NCBI GenBank assembly: GCA_013177895.1
Contig: JABLXV010000009.1
Span: 1 to 64,000, forward strand
Length of the DNA: 64,000 nucleotides
DNA from: Brevinematales bacterium
GTDB lineage: Bacteria; Spirochaetota; Brevinematia; Brevinematales; GWF1-51-8
Direction: 5' to 3'
Numbering within the stretch: the stretch's first letter is position 1; the number at the start of each line of letters is the position of its first letter. A program made the position numbers and the translations under genes. Positions 51,332-60,664 of the stretch are shown piece by piece. The notes below the pieces were generated by a model. The model worked only from the letters and a program-made list of their open reading frames with translations. It made no database searches and was not told where the DNA came from.

Positions 51332-52372
51332 TCAAGTATTAATCTCCACCCACGGGAATCTGTCCGACTTCCCGGTGCTGATCACGTCGAGCATCATAGC
51401 GGTGATATTCCGGGTGTTGTATTCTTCGAGCATTTTCTGCTGACCCGCGCGCGCGATTGCATACCTTTCTTCGGGGTTTGCGAGATAGTGCGATATTTTT
51501 TTATCGAGGTCGTCAGTCCCCTCGAACCAAACCAGTTCCTTACCGTACTCGAAAAGTTCCCCGATGCGCGGGAATTTCCACGGGAGATAAAATGTCCCGA
51601 AAGTCAGGTAATGCGACAGGCGGTCGCTGGTGTACTTGTCTATCTGCTGGAACGCGCTGACCCCGACGCCGATATCCGCGCTTTTTATCGCGGCGATATA
51701 CTTCTCCCCGCGCACCCATTCGGACGATTTCACGATCTTCATCGCCTTCAACGATTTACGGAGTATCCGCGAGAACGGGTTCGTCTTCCATACCAGTTCC
51801 TCGATACCCCCGTAGAAACGGACGTCGCGGCGTTTCCGCAGATAACGGACGGTAGCTAAACGCTCGTGATCGGCGAAACCGTAGGGCGAGCCGCTCATAA
51901 CGACGGGATATCGCTGCGGAGGGGTGAGACTGGCGTACTTTATCGGTATATCCGGGTCGGACGGGTTGAAGAAATATGCCGCGATACGGGGATTTCCCTG
52001 CCGTTTATATTCCCGTAGGAGTTCGCCGCCGGAGGACATAAAAAAGTAATCGACGGAACCCAGCAGTTCCTTCAGCCACGGTTCGACCGGGATACGGATA
52101 TCCCCGTACCATAATGCGACCGGGATCTTGCCGGTTTTTATACTGCGGATTGCCTCCGTTTCGAGATACTGCCCCTTTCCGATAAAAATCAGGTCGTTTC
52201 CCGGGATAAGTTCGGATAGACGGGTGTCGGCGGCAGTGCGTCCTTTTTTTCTCATCAGGTCGGGATAGTCGTACTCGGTTACATCGCACCCGTTCATCCG
52301 CAGTCCCTTGGAGAAAATAATGTCCCCGCCCAGTTCGTGATCGTTGAAATACCCGATATGGAGAATTTTCAT
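51332..52372 (-). CDS. CgeB-like glycosyltransferase
   Basis: 346 residues. N-terminal GT-B half opens KILHIGYFNDHELGGDI; the C-terminal half contains YTSDRLSHYLTFGTFYLPW, ELVWFEGTDDLDKKI and YLANPEERYAIARAGQQKML, the pattern of CgeB/Glyco_trans_1_2 family proteins. The donor and acceptor are unknown. Located between methyltransferase B (convergent; 27-base gap) and a GT2 gene 81 bases upstream, so it may be cotranscribed with the GT2 gene. Confidence 0.78.
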   Translation of the reverse strand: MKILHIGYFNDHELGGDIIFSKGLRMNGCDVTEYDYPDLMRKKGRTAADTRLSELIPGNDLIFIGKGQYLETEAIRSIKTGKIPVALWYGDIRIPVEPWLKELLGSVDYFFMSSGGELLREYKRQGNPRIAAYFFNPSDPDIPIKYASLTPPQRYPVVMSGSPYGFADHERLATVRYLRKRRDVRFYGGIEELVWKTNPFSRILRKSLKAMKIVKSSEWVRGEKYIAAIKSADIGVGVSAFQQIDKYTSDRLSHYLTFGTFYLPWKFPRIGELFEYGKELVWFEGTDDLDKKISHYLANPEERYAIARAGQQKMLEEYNTRNITAMMLDVISTGKSDRFPWVEINT

Positions 52373-52453
52373 CGTTTCCTTCGTAGTGTTTAATAAAACA
52401 ATCCCGGCGATTAAAGAATTACATCGTTGAGGTCATGCCGGCGGATTTTCCGT

Positions 52454-53242
52454 CTACTTGACGAAAAATCCTTCTTCATCAATTTGATTGTATTTCCTGA
52501 GGTCAAATCCCCACTTCTTTTCGAGGAGATTGTGCGATAAATCTCCATTGGTACTGGTGCCTTTCATATAGCGTGATTTACCGGCAAAATGATAAACGCG
52601 GGACGCGGGGGTGGCGACAAATCTCCAGCCCGCAGTAAGGAGCTTGAGGCATAAATCCACATCTTCGCAGCTGTTGCGGTATCCCTCGTCGAAGAAATCG
52701 ACCTGTTCGAGCGCTTCCCGTCTGCCGAGGAAACAAAATCCGCCGACGATCGGTACGAAAGTATCGCGGTCAATCGTGTTTTTTAGTTTAATCATAGTGA
52801 CTACGGCATCCTGATAATTATAAACAGCGGAATCCTCAAAGGTTCTAAAAAAACCTTCCCGTGTTTCCATAGTAGGCGCGGCGAGCGCGGTTTTAGGGTG
52901 TCTGATTAAAGCCTGATGAAGCTCCGTAAGCCAATTTTTTCTGGGTGTAGTATCATCGTTGATAGTCCCCAGGAATTCTATCGATGGAAATTGCTCGATT
53001 AAATATTGCCACCCGGCGTTATTTGCGCCGGCGAAACAACGGTTTTCAGGGAGATTTAAAATATGTACCCGTTCATCCCATTTGAATTTTGCCAGATATT
53101 TTTCTACCGATTTTTGTCCGTCGTTGACTACACAGATTACCAAATCCGGATGGAGTTTCTCTTTAAGAATAGTATTTACCGTTTTCCTGATAAAGGTAGT
53201 CTGATAGATAGGTATTACCATACCGATTTTATAATCTTGCAT
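52454..53242 (-). CDS. GT2-family glycosyltransferase
   Basis: 262 residues. GMVIPIYQTTFIRKTVNTI starts the GT-A fold, VVNDGQKSVEKYLAK follows, NRCFAGANNAGWQYL marks the GT2 loop, FLGTINDDTTPRKNWL has the DD metal pair, and RNSCEDVDLCLKLLTAGW is the acceptor-side motif with ED. Likely transfers a sugar onto the lipid-linked or nascent polysaccharide. It lies 54 bases downstream of the flippase gene. Confidence 0.88.
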   Translation of the reverse strand: MQDYKIGMVIPIYQTTFIRKTVNTILKEKLHPDLVICVVNDGQKSVEKYLAKFKWDERVHILNLPENRCFAGANNAGWQYLIEQFPSIEFLGTINDDTTPRKNWLTELHQALIRHPKTALAAPTMETREGFFRTFEDSAVYNYQDAVVTMIKLKNTIDRDTFVPIVGGFCFLGRREALEQVDFFDEGYRNSCEDVDLCLKLLTAGWRFVATPASRVYHFAGKSRYMKGTSTNGDLSHNLLEKKWGFDLRKYNQIDEEGFFVK

Positions 53243-53296
53243 TTTAACCTCTTTACTTGGTAATTTGTAGATAAACCGGGTCAGTGTATTTTATAC

Positions 53297-54766
53297 TTAC
53301 GTTTTTGGCGTTATTCTTAATATTTTCAGCAGGATACTTTTACCCTTCTCGATAATTTTATAGATAAACTCATCTTTTATCAATAAAAGAAGAAGAATAT
53401 AGAAAGCCGAGGAGGTCGCGGTTCCGAGGATGAATAGAAGAAGGGTATCGGGGATAAAAATACGGAACACGAATATAATACCCAGCATCCCCGCGGCGCC
53501 TATCAGGTAATTGATACTGCTCCGTGGGAATAAAGGGATGGACAGGTATTTCCGTGATAATATGTATAGCGTGATAACAAACGACGCCTCTGATAACGAC
53601 ATGGCCGCGCAGGTCGCGTTAAACGAAAATAATGGGATAAAAATAATATTCAGGGTAAAATTCACTACCGCTCCCGCTAATGTTGCGAGAGTCATTTTTC
53701 GCTCCTGGTTATTGGGTAAAAGGACGTGGAAAACAAAGAAAGCCGATAACGGGGTGAGTAGAACGATTGGGGCAAGAAATTTAAGCGCAAGGCTTGCCGC
53801 TAAAAACTTGTCGCCGCCGAATACGAATAACAATTCGTGGGAAAAGGATGTTAAAAGAACGATGGCGGGGAAGGAGAGAAAAAATATAAAGTTCAGGGAA
53901 CGTGTAGCCAGCTCGTTATACTCCTTCTGCATCCGGTTATTCAGATAGAACGATAGTCGCGGTATCAGTACATTGGAGAGGGACATGATGAGCGCCATAG
54001 ACATTGCAACAATTTTCCCGTTGATCGCGTATAACCCCACCGCCGCGTCGCCCTTTATGCCGCCTAAAAGAATTGTATCAAGTGTTTTATATACACTGGC
54101 GATAATTCCCCCCAGGAAAAGAAGGAATACGGGTTTCAAATGTCGCCGCAGGTCCAGATTCCTAAAGCTGAAGCTGACATATCTTCGGCTGTTGATCATA
54201 TTGAGTATATTCGCCCCGCTGATCGCTATCACGAAAATCAGCGCGTAAAAAAGGTAATCGGATTTCTGATGAATCAGGATAAAGATCAGCCCGAAAGAAA
54301 CGATTTTAAAAACGATGCTCCGGATAGTGATATATCTGTAATTCTCGATCCCGCTGTAGAGCCAGTCGATCGCGAAAATATTGAGAATTAAATTTCCTCC
54401 CAGGATAATGTATAAAAGAGGGTCGTTTTTCATTTTATCGATAAACATAAAAAGAACGATATAAGCGAGAGTGGAAACAAGCGTAAAGATGGTGCTGAGG
54501 ATAAACAATTCTGAGAACACTTTATTCAGTTTATCACGGTCTCCCCTGACTTTAGAAACCTCCTTGATACCGTATGCGGGAATCCCAACGCTGGCTAATA
54601 GAATAAAATACCCGACAACAGACTGTGCATAGTTGACTCTTCCGATACCCTCGGGCTCTAAGAGTCTCGCCACATAAGGGAATGTGATGAGAGGAAAGAT
54701 TATATTCAGGACGGTTAATAGGGTATTATAAATATAGTTTTTTGAAATCGAAGGTTGATTACTCAT
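53297..54766 (-). CDS. Wzx-like oligosaccharide flippase
   Basis: 489 residues with about 12-14 hydrophobic helices, a polysaccharide biosynthesis/MATE-like transporter. FPLITFPYVARLLEPEGIGR near residue 25 is the typical N-terminal signature of Wzx flippases, followed by YAQSVVGYFILLASVGIPAY. It moves lipid-linked oligosaccharide units across the inner membrane. It anchors the polysaccharide locus and has its own promoter (54811-54839). No Wzy polymerase or chain-length regulator is recognised in the window. Confidence 0.9.
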   Translation of the reverse strand: MSNQPSISKNYIYNTLLTVLNIIFPLITFPYVARLLEPEGIGRVNYAQSVVGYFILLASVGIPAYGIKEVSKVRGDRDKLNKVFSELFILSTIFTLVSTLAYIVLFMFIDKMKNDPLLYIILGGNLILNIFAIDWLYSGIENYRYITIRSIVFKIVSFGLIFILIHQKSDYLFYALIFVIAISGANILNMINSRRYVSFSFRNLDLRRHLKPVFLLFLGGIIASVYKTLDTILLGGIKGDAAVGLYAINGKIVAMSMALIMSLSNVLIPRLSFYLNNRMQKEYNELATRSLNFIFFLSFPAIVLLTSFSHELLFVFGGDKFLAASLALKFLAPIVLLTPLSAFFVFHVLLPNNQERKMTLATLAGAVVNFTLNIIFIPLFSFNATCAAMSLSEASFVITLYILSRKYLSIPLFPRSSINYLIGAAGMLGIIFVFRIFIPDTLLLFILGTATSSAFYILLLLLIKDEFIYKIIEKGKSILLKILRITPKT

Positions 54767-54810
54767 AATTTATCCGCTAATACTCATTAAATTCTCCCTA
54801 AAGAAGGTAT

Positions 54811-54839
54811 ATTATAATCTTCTTTGTGCTTTTTCACAA
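54811..54839 (-). promoter_or_regulatory. sigma-70-type promoter for the flippase gene
   Basis: Minus-strand TTGTGA (54839-54834), 17-base spacer and TATAAT (54816-54811), 45 bases before the ATG. Confidence 0.55.
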
Positions 54840-54890
54840 GATACTTTGTAAGAAAGAAAATAGGATGATTAGATAGACCTTTCAAAAAAA

Positions 54891-55207
54891 TTCGATAGCG
54901 ATATTTATAACGATTCCCTTGAACTTTGTACCGATCATCTCCTGGATTGCAGGATATGAAAAAACCTTTAAATCCCGGGGGCTGTTCGCGGGTTCTATCC
55001 CTGATTTCCGAGGGTATATTGGACTATACCCACTACCGTTTTTTTACCCAAAAAAGCATCCTTAGGATTATCAACGAATTCGGTTATGAAGTTTTGAATT
55101 TGAAAGAGTTAAAACCGGATAAAAACAGGATATTAAAAAATGCAAAAATTTTTGTTTTTGGATTTCTTAGTGTTATGAAATATATTCAATTTGGCATCAC
55201 TACTTAA
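54891..55207 (+). pseudogene. decayed third copy of the SAM methyltransferase
   Basis: Matching pieces of paralogues A and B occur in three frames. FDSDIYNDSLELCTDHLLD (54891 on) aligns with YFDCVIFNDSLEHLTDHYLV, then a TGA interrupts it. GLFAGSIPDFR (another frame) aligns with GGFIAGSIPNFR. After losing about 20 residues, GILDYTHYRFFTQKSILRII to YIQFGITT aligns to the C-terminus, ending at the stop at 55207. The N-terminal motif I half is gone. At least two frameshifts and a deletion leave it non-functional. Confidence 0.85.
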
Positions 55208-55257
55208 TCGGTATAGAACGATAGAACTTCCCGAGGTCTATTTATATATTTCATGCT

Positions 55258-56214
55258 CTATAAGATATATTTCTCGCCTGCGCACATTTTTAAAAAAGCG
55301 GTATTTTCCTTCGCGGTGTGTTTTTTTCTGAAGATATCTATGAACATCATAACTAAAATAGAGGTCAGCACTATAGCCTTATAGCACAAATAAGATAAAA
55401 TAAACGCGTGCTTCCTGAAATACTTAATTTTACTGACGGTAGAAATATTCCATTTTCGGAATGAGTTCTGCGGGCTGCCTCCCTCGAGATGGATAATTTT
55501 TGGCCCGGTAATTATCATGCGCTTCCAGTTCTTTTTTTTCATCCTGTATTGGAGATCGTTTTCTTCGGAATAAAGGAAGAAAGATTCGTCGAATGGCCCG
55601 CATTCGGAAATCGCATTTTTTGGGACGAACATATCCGCACCGACAATCACTTCCACTTCTTTGGTTTCCCCCGGAGTAGTAGAAGCAGGGGTAGATTTCT
55701 TTCTTCGCAGAATTTTCCTTGTCATTTTTTTTATCCGGTTGAAAATCTCCTGAAATAATCGATGAAAACCGCCGTAAGAGTTGGTAACTTTTAAATCTTT
55801 ATCAAATAAATATGTCCCGATACATCCTATATGTTCCGCTTCATGCTCTTCCATAAAATCATAGAATTGCTTGATCGCATTATTCAGAAGAATAGTGTCG
55901 CAGTTTAGAAAGAACAGGTATTTTCCTCCGGCATGAGGGATTCCCAGATTATTGCCCGCGCCAAACCCGCGGTTTTCTTTGCTCGCGATTAACGTAATAT
56001 TTTTAATATTTTCCCTGATAAAATTGACGGAGGTTTCGGATGATGCGTTATCCACGACGATTAATTCATAATTTAGACCTTTCGTTTTCTCCCGGATAGA
56101 TTGAATGCAATTTTGCAATAACTTTTCGGTATTGTAATTTACAAAGATGACTGATACGTCTATTTTTTCTTGAGAAAGTTTACCACCTTCTTTCCGGGAG
56201 ATATTATCATTCAT
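55258..56214 (-). CDS. GT2-family glycosyltransferase
   Basis: 318 residues from the ATG at 56214, supported by AAGGA about six bases upstream; the much longer in-frame opening would run into the promoter of the divergent barrel gene. GT-A motifs: VSVIFVNYNTEKLLQNCIQ, VVDNASSETSVNFI, NRGFGAGNNLGIPHA, YLFFLNCDTIL (DxD-like) and SFFLYSEENDLQYRMKKKNW. The C-terminus has one hydrophobic helix. Rhamnosyltransferase-like. It is the end of the polysaccharide locus nearest the barrel-TPR protein gene. Confidence 0.85.
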   Translation of the reverse strand: MNDNISRKEGGKLSQEKIDVSVIFVNYNTEKLLQNCIQSIREKTKGLNYELIVVDNASSETSVNFIRENIKNITLIASKENRGFGAGNNLGIPHAGGKYLFFLNCDTILLNNAIKQFYDFMEEHEAEHIGCIGTYLFDKDLKVTNSYGGFHRLFQEIFNRIKKMTRKILRRKKSTPASTTPGETKEVEVIVGADMFVPKNAISECGPFDESFFLYSEENDLQYRMKKKNWKRMIITGPKIIHLEGGSPQNSFRKWNISTVSKIKYFRKHAFILSYLCYKAIVLTSILVMMFIDIFRKKHTAKENTAFLKMCAGEKYIL

Positions 56215-56367
56215 TTTCAGTCCTTTTTTGGATTCGAAGCGCTCGGTGAATAATAAACTTTCATAGAACCATAAATTCCAAGATTTATTAAATATTATAA
56301 GGATATTCCCCATTTCTCTCAAATATCGGGCGGGGTCGGATAATGCGGCGTTTTCATTTTCCCATGC

Positions 56368-56396
56368 TTGTTTTTTTTCCGCGCGTGGGGTATAAT
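56368..56396 (+). promoter_or_regulatory. sigma-70-type promoter for the barrel-TPR gene
   Basis: TTGTTT (56368-56373), 17-base spacer and TATAAT (56391-56396), extended upstream by TGGGG. It is 98 bases before the ATG at 56494. Confidence 0.5.
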
Positions 56397-56493
56397 ATGG
56401 ACGCTTGAATTGGATTGCATGAGCCGTAAAACCCCTGATGATTCCTGTCATCCGGGGCTTATAAATCGTCAAAAAGAAAATGGAGGAACTGCG

Positions 56494-58320
56494 ATGAAAA
56501 AAAAATTTATAGGGCTTCTGATGATACTGGCCGCGGCATCGGGAGCATACGCGAAGAACGAGATACAACAGGCGCAGGTTATTCCCAACGGGTTCGTCGT
56601 GAACTCTTCGGGATTAGCCGACGATTGTATGTCGCTATTCATCAATCCCTCCGGGTTATCGCGGCTCGACCGTATCAACTTCCTTGTCTCCACCGGGCAG
56701 TCTCTCGACCTGAACTTCGCGGGCATCTCAGGGACTCTCCCGTATATCGGGGGGATGGGTATCGGTATCTTCCGCTTGACCACCGCGCAGGGGACGACCA
56801 AAGAAGGGCTTGTGATCGGGTGGGGTAAGGAACTCCTCGAATCGTTCGCGGTGGGGCTGAATTTCCGCACTGCCGCCCCGACCGTATTCGGGATGAATCA
56901 CAACCTCCTATTCGACGTCGGGCTGATGGTCTATCCGAATTCTAGCTGGGGCGCGTTCTTCGCGGGCTCATGGATAGCGAACCGCCTGCATATCGGCGCG
57001 GTGCTGCAGAATATCGGGAAGCATACCGGGGACGACCTCGACGAGGAGATGAACCTCCGTCTGGGGCTTTCCTATAATATCAAGGAAATCTGGACGAAGG
57101 TGTTTTTCGAGAAGAACCTGATCAGCACGGCGGACTTTTTTACCCTCGGGTTCGAGTTTAAACCGAAGCCGCTCGAATGGATCACCCTGCGTTTCGCGTA
57201 CGACGTCAACTGGGAACGGGACGATTTCAAGATCGGGCTGAGTTTCAACGGGCTGGATTTCAGTCTCGACGCGGGTTACTCGGTCAACCGGAACGATTAC
57301 CATGTTTCGGTGACGGGGTACTTCGAGAGCTCCAAGAAGGATATCGCCGAGGAAGTTTATGACGACGGGATGGGGCTATATAAGGAAGCGTTGGCGTATG
57401 ATAAAAATAACGACGACTCGGCGTACTTCAGCTATAAGGCGGCGCTGGCGAAATTTAAGCTCGCGCTGTTCTACGACCCTGAAAACGAGAAGGCGGACTA
57501 TCAGCGGAATGTAGTCGAGGATGTTCTCGACGGGTATCTCAGCAAGTTCATCAAGAAGGCCGAGACCGCCGAGAAGGGGAAGGACTATATCAAGGCGCTG
57601 AATTACTATTATCAGGCGTCTCTGATAGAAAATACCGCCGAGATAGACGCGCGTGTCAAGGACCTCTCCACCAATAAAACGGTGAGCCAGTATATCGACG
57701 ATAAGACCCAGTCCGCCGAGAAGAACTTCAAGAAGGGCGACCTGATCGCGGCGAAAAAGGACTATCAGGATATCTATGTCGCGAAACCGTACGATAAATC
57801 GATCGACGGCAAGATCAAGGACCTCGAGAACCTCCTCCGCGACAAGGCTAAGGTCTATTATGATAAGGCATACGACTATTACAAGAACAATAACTATAAG
57901 GCCTGCATCGACTATCTGAATAAGGCGCTGGTTTCGTACCCGGACTACCAGGACGCGAAGGAACTCAAGAGCGCCGCCAATTCGCTCTACCAGACGGCGG
58001 AGAACCTCAAGAACGCGTATGCGATGTACAAGCAGGGCAATACGATGGGGGCTCTCGCAGCGGTCAACAAGGTGCTGAATTACAATAAGAACAATTCCGA
58101 CGCGCAGGAGTTGCAGGAAAAAATCATGGACAGTCTTCGCGCGGATATCAAGGCCAACCTTGACAAGGGTATCGTGTATTACAACGATAAGAAGTACGAT
58201 AAGGCGATTGCCGAATTCAATAAGGTACTGACCGTAGATAAGAACAACAGCGTGGCGCTGGATTACAAGAATCGCGCCGAATCGAAACTCGAAGCGCTGA
58301 AAAAGCTGGGCGGAATGTAG
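56494..58320 (+). CDS. outer-membrane beta-barrel fused to C-terminal TPR repeats
   Basis: 608 residues from the ATG at 56494, with GGAGG upstream. Signal peptide ([13 protein letters not shown], cleavage near 21). Residues about 25-290 are amphipathic strands resembling PorV/UPF0164-type barrels: [20 protein letters not shown] at the start and FALG-like strand ends later. From about 300 the protein is TPR-like, for example [20 protein letters not shown], then [17 protein letters not shown]. An outer-membrane barrel with periplasmic or surface TPRs is uncommon. It precedes pdxJ by 14 bases. No function assigned. Confidence 0.75.
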   Translation: MKKKFIGLLMILAAASGAYAKNEIQQAQVIPNGFVVNSSGLADDCMSLFINPSGLSRLDRINFLVSTGQSLDLNFAGISGTLPYIGGMGIGIFRLTTAQGTTKEGLVIGWGKELLESFAVGLNFRTAAPTVFGMNHNLLFDVGLMVYPNSSWGAFFAGSWIANRLHIGAVLQNIGKHTGDDLDEEMNLRLGLSYNIKEIWTKVFFEKNLISTADFFTLGFEFKPKPLEWITLRFAYDVNWERDDFKIGLSFNGLDFSLDAGYSVNRNDYHVSVTGYFESSKKDIAEEVYDDGMGLYKEALAYDKNNDDSAYFSYKAALAKFKLALFYDPENEKADYQRNVVEDVLDGYLSKFIKKAETAEKGKDYIKALNYYYQASLIENTAEIDARVKDLSTNKTVSQYIDDKTQSAEKNFKKGDLIAAKKDYQDIYVAKPYDKSIDGKIKDLENLLRDKAKVYYDKAYDYYKNNNYKACIDYLNKALVSYPDYQDAKELKSAANSLYQTAENLKNAYAMYKQGNTMGALAAVNKVLNYNKNNSDAQELQEKIMDSLRADIKANLDKGIVYYNDKKYDKAIAEFNKVLTVDKNNSVALDYKNRAESKLEALKKLGGM

Positions 58321-58334
58321 CCCATGGAGGACTG

Positions 58335-59051
58335 ATGCGTAAGAAACTCGGAGTCAATATCGACCATATCGCGACCCTGCGGGAAGCCCGCAAGACGAAC
58401 TATCCCGACCCCGTGGAGGCCGCCGTATTCGCGGAACTCGCGGGCGCGGACGGGATCACGGCGCACCTGCGCGAGGACCGCCGTCATATCCAGGACCGCG
58501 ACGTTTATATCCTGCGGAGCACCCTCAAGACCTCGCTCAACCTCGAGATGGCGCTCAATCCGTCTATCCTCGAGATCGCACTGAAGGTGCTTCCCGACGA
58601 GGTCTGTATCGTGCCGGAGAACCGTGAGGAAGTGACCACCGAGGGCGGACTCGACGTGATCGCGAACCGCGCGAAGCTCAGGGAGTTTGTCCCCGCGCTG
58701 CAGGAGAAGCGGATAGTCGTGAGCCTGTTCGTCGATCCCGACCCCCGTCAGATCGAGGCGGCTGTGGACTGCGGCGCGGAGTTTATCGAAATCCACACCG
58801 GGAGTTACGCCGACGCGAAGGGCGAGACCGTGTCGCACGCGGAGTTCGAGAAGGTGCGGAACGCCGCCGGGTTCGCGGTGTCGATCGGCCTGCGCGTCAA
58901 CGCCGGGCATGGGCTGAACTACCGCAATGTCGCGCCCATCTGCGGCATCCCCCAGATCGAGGCGCTGAATATCGGGCACTCGATTGTCTCGCGCGCGGTG
59001 TATACCGGCCTCGAACGCGCGGTGCGGGATATGATCGACGCGATGAAATAG
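58335..59051 (+). CDS. pdxJ: pyridoxine 5'-phosphate synthase
   Basis: 238 residues, the usual length. It condenses 3-amino-2-oxopropyl phosphate with 1-deoxyxylulose 5-phosphate in the DXP-dependent vitamin B6 pathway. The start [20 protein letters not shown], then [39 protein letters not shown] and [12 protein letters not shown] cover the TIM-barrel active site. GGAGGACTG directly precedes the ATG. The final steps of the pathway (pdxA, pdxH) are not present here. Confidence 0.95.
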   Translation: MRKKLGVNIDHIATLREARKTNYPDPVEAAVFAELAGADGITAHLREDRRHIQDRDVYILRSTLKTSLNLEMALNPSILEIALKVLPDEVCIVPENREEVTTEGGLDVIANRAKLREFVPALQEKRIVVSLFVDPDPRQIEAAVDCGAEFIEIHTGSYADAKGETVSHAEFEKVRNAAGFAVSIGLRVNAGHGLNYRNVAPICGIPQIEALNIGHSIVSRAVYTGLERAVRDMIDAMK

Positions 59052-59059
59052 ATTAGTAT

Positions 59060-59482
59060 TTATTGGATCGGCAGCAGTTTCAGCCCCAGCACGATGATAA
59101 ACGTTCCCACTACCCCGTTGACGAACTCCACCGCCAGTAACTTGCGGGGGTAGGTCGACTGGATCAGCATGTTCCAGAACCGGGGGTAGACCCGGACTGC
59201 GGAGAAAATCGCCGCGAGTATGAGCGCGGTAGTCCATCCTGTGGGCTCGGCGAACAGGCTCCGCAGGTAGATATACCCGGCGGTCAGGATATACACCTCC
59301 GCCTGCGTCCCCAGCGCCATCTTGAGGATATACTCGCCCTGCTTGGGCCACTTTCGGAGCGCGGGATGTTCGCCCGCATCTCGATACAGTTTCGCCGTGA
59401 AGGGGTTCATGTAGAGTATCCCCACCGCGACGAAATGGATCACGCCGATCACGAGCCCCCACAGTAAAATCTGCAATAGCAT
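59060..59482 (-). CDS. integral membrane protein of unknown function
   Basis: 140 residues with four hydrophobic helices (about 3-25, 50-70, 80-100, 115-135). HFVAVGILYMNPFTAKLYRD and LKMALGTQAEVYILTAGYIY stand out but I do not recognise a family. It is convergent with pdxJ, nine bases from its stop. The ATG is preceded by GAGGA. Confidence 0.65.
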   Translation of the reverse strand: MLLQILLWGLVIGVIHFVAVGILYMNPFTAKLYRDAGEHPALRKWPKQGEYILKMALGTQAEVYILTAGYIYLRSLFAEPTGWTTALILAAIFSAVRVYPRFWNMLIQSTYPRKLLAVEFVNGVVGTFIIVLGLKLLPIQ

Positions 59483-59513
59483 CTATGTCCTCCTATAGAG
59501 TATTCTTTGTTTA

Positions 59514-59945
59514 CTAAATATTAATCTTCGTGTTTATTATTGTAATTAAAATTTGAATAATTGATCCAATTCCAATAAATATTAAGCCAAAAATTGTTAA
59601 GCACTTATTATTCTTGTCATCTGCTATATATCCCTGAAGGATTTCTGCTTGCTTCTGAATGAGTGAAATTTCTACTTGATTATTGGGTAAAATTGTGCCC
59701 ATATCATATTCATTTTTGGGTTCTCTTTTTTCAATTCGTTCTTTTAAATATGCAATATTTTTTACAGTTTTTAGTCGAAATTCTTGAATATCAATTAATC
59801 TATTATTTATTATTGTAAAATATTCTATGCTATTCGCTGTCGATAATCGTAATCTTTTATATAAATTATTAAATGCAATTGCTAATAAAATCGTGCCTCC
59901 CACAATAAACACATATGACAGAATTGAAATAACCATAGTTTGCAT
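59514..59945 (-). CDS. small two-helix membrane protein, AT-rich
   Basis: 143 residues from the ATG at 59945, supported by AGGAG nine bases upstream; a longer reading extends into repeats. Two hydrophobic helices, residues about 5-25 (SILSYVFIVGGTILLAIAF) and 115-140, flank a coiled charged middle (RIEKREPKNEYD). No family recognised. Clearly AT-rich against its neighbours, beside palindromic repeats and a GIY-YIG gene, suggesting acquisition. Confidence 0.6.
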   Translation of the reverse strand: MQTMVISILSYVFIVGGTILLAIAFNNLYKRLRLSTANSIEYFTIINNRLIDIQEFRLKTVKNIAYLKERIEKREPKNEYDMGTILPNNQVEISLIQKQAEILQGYIADDKNNKCLTIFGLIFIGIGSIIQILITIINTKINI

Positions 59946-59985
59946 AGTATACTTCTCCTTAGACACTTGGTTTTTATTATCAGTT

Positions 59986-60044
59986 TCGGCTGCGCTCGAT
60001 GCCCGGTTATTCAACTACGGACACTGAGCGTAGCCGAAGTGTCC
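59986..60044 (+). repeat. 59-bp repeat with palindrome, left copy flanking the GIY-YIG gene
   Basis: TCGGCTGCGCTCGATGCCCG at the start and, further on, GGACACTGAGCGTAGCCGAAGTGTCC (60019-60044), a palindrome with GGACACT/AGTGTCC arms. The whole 59 bases recur at 60537-60595 with three mismatches. The first CGGCTGCGCTC is also inverted relative to GAGCGTAGCCG, giving a larger stem. Confidence 0.8.
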
Positions 60045-60064
60045 CGGACTACGATCCCCGTTAT

Positions 60065-60118
60065 GGTCGTTGAGCGTAGTCGAAACGTGGTCGTTGAGCG
60101 TAGTCGAAACGTGGTCGT
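60065..60118 (+). repeat. 24-bp tandem repeat
   Basis: Two exact copies of GGTCGTTGAGCGTAGTCGAAACGT at 60065-60088 and 60089-60112, with the start of a third copy up to about 60124. It contains the GAGCGTAGTCGAA core shared with the nearby palindromes. Downstream to 60209 the sequence continues with related GAGCGAAGCCGAGG fragments and a CTTCCGC/GCGGGAG stem. Confidence 0.78.
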
Positions 60119-60209
60119 TGAGCGCGCGCCCTGAGCCTGTCTTCCGCGAATGCGGGAGGCGAAGCCGAAGGGTAGCCGAGGTTGGTCGCCGAGCGAAGCC
60201 GAGGCGAAG

Positions 60210-60515
60210 CTATCCCTTCTCCTCGGGTACCCTAGTTACATTCCTGCAAATAGCTAATTGATGGAGAAGTTTTTCATCCCCGTCCATCAATGCATCCTTT
60301 TTTGCGTGCCCCCATCCTTGTACCTGTTTCTCACGGTTAAACGCATCTTCGATACGGGTATATTCTTCATAGTATATTAAACTGACCGGAAGACGTTTCG
60401 ACGTATAATTAGCGCCTTCACCCGATTGGTGTTCCGATAAGCGTTTCTCTAAGTTCCATGTACTCCCGGTATAGTACGTTCCGTCGCTGCATTGAAGAAT
60501 ATACATATACGGCAT
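60210..60515 (-). CDS. GIY-YIG domain endonuclease, repeat-associated
   Basis: 101 residues, a stand-alone GIY-YIG domain of the UvrC/YhbQ-like group. YMYILQCSDGTYYTGST holds the GIY-YIG strands, NLEKRLSEHQSGE the conserved Arg, and EDAFNREKQVQGWGHAKKDA the catalytic Glu. It lies between two near-identical 59-bp palindromic repeats (59986-60044 and 60537-60595), with more related repeats around. The pairing of such small GIY-YIG genes with palindromic repeats is suggestive of repeat processing or spreading; a cellular role is not established. Confidence 0.85.
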   Translation of the reverse strand: MPYMYILQCSDGTYYTGSTWNLEKRLSEHQSGEGANYTSKRLPVSLIYYEEYTRIEDAFNREKQVQGWGHAKKDALMDGDEKLLHQLAICRNVTRVPEEKG

Positions 60516-60536
60516 GAATTTTCCTTCTCCGGCATC

Positions 60537-60595
60537 TCGGCTGCGCTCGATGCCCGGTTATTCAATATCGGACACTGAGCGTAGCCGAAGTGTCC
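60537..60595 (+). repeat. 59-bp repeat with palindrome, right copy flanking the GIY-YIG gene
   Basis: Near-identical (56 of 59 positions) to 59986-60044. The palindrome is GGACACTGAGCGTAGCCGAAGTGTCC at 60570-60595. It lies upstream of the GIY-YIG start, so the gene is bracketed by direct copies. Confidence 0.8.
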
Positions 60596-60664
60596 GTCCC
60601 GCAATAATCAGTATCCGATTGTTTTCTATACTGAAGTAAAATAAAAATCTTCATATATATAACC

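Noticed and set aside
58263-59462. 399-codon minus-strand open frame across pdxJ and its neighbour
   Set aside because: Covers two genes with clear content on other frames, and its predicted protein is Arg-rich nonsense.
60065-60124. Candidate CRISPR-like tandem of 24-bp units
   Set aside because: There are no spacers: the units are directly joined, and no cas genes are visible. It belongs with the local palindromic repeats.
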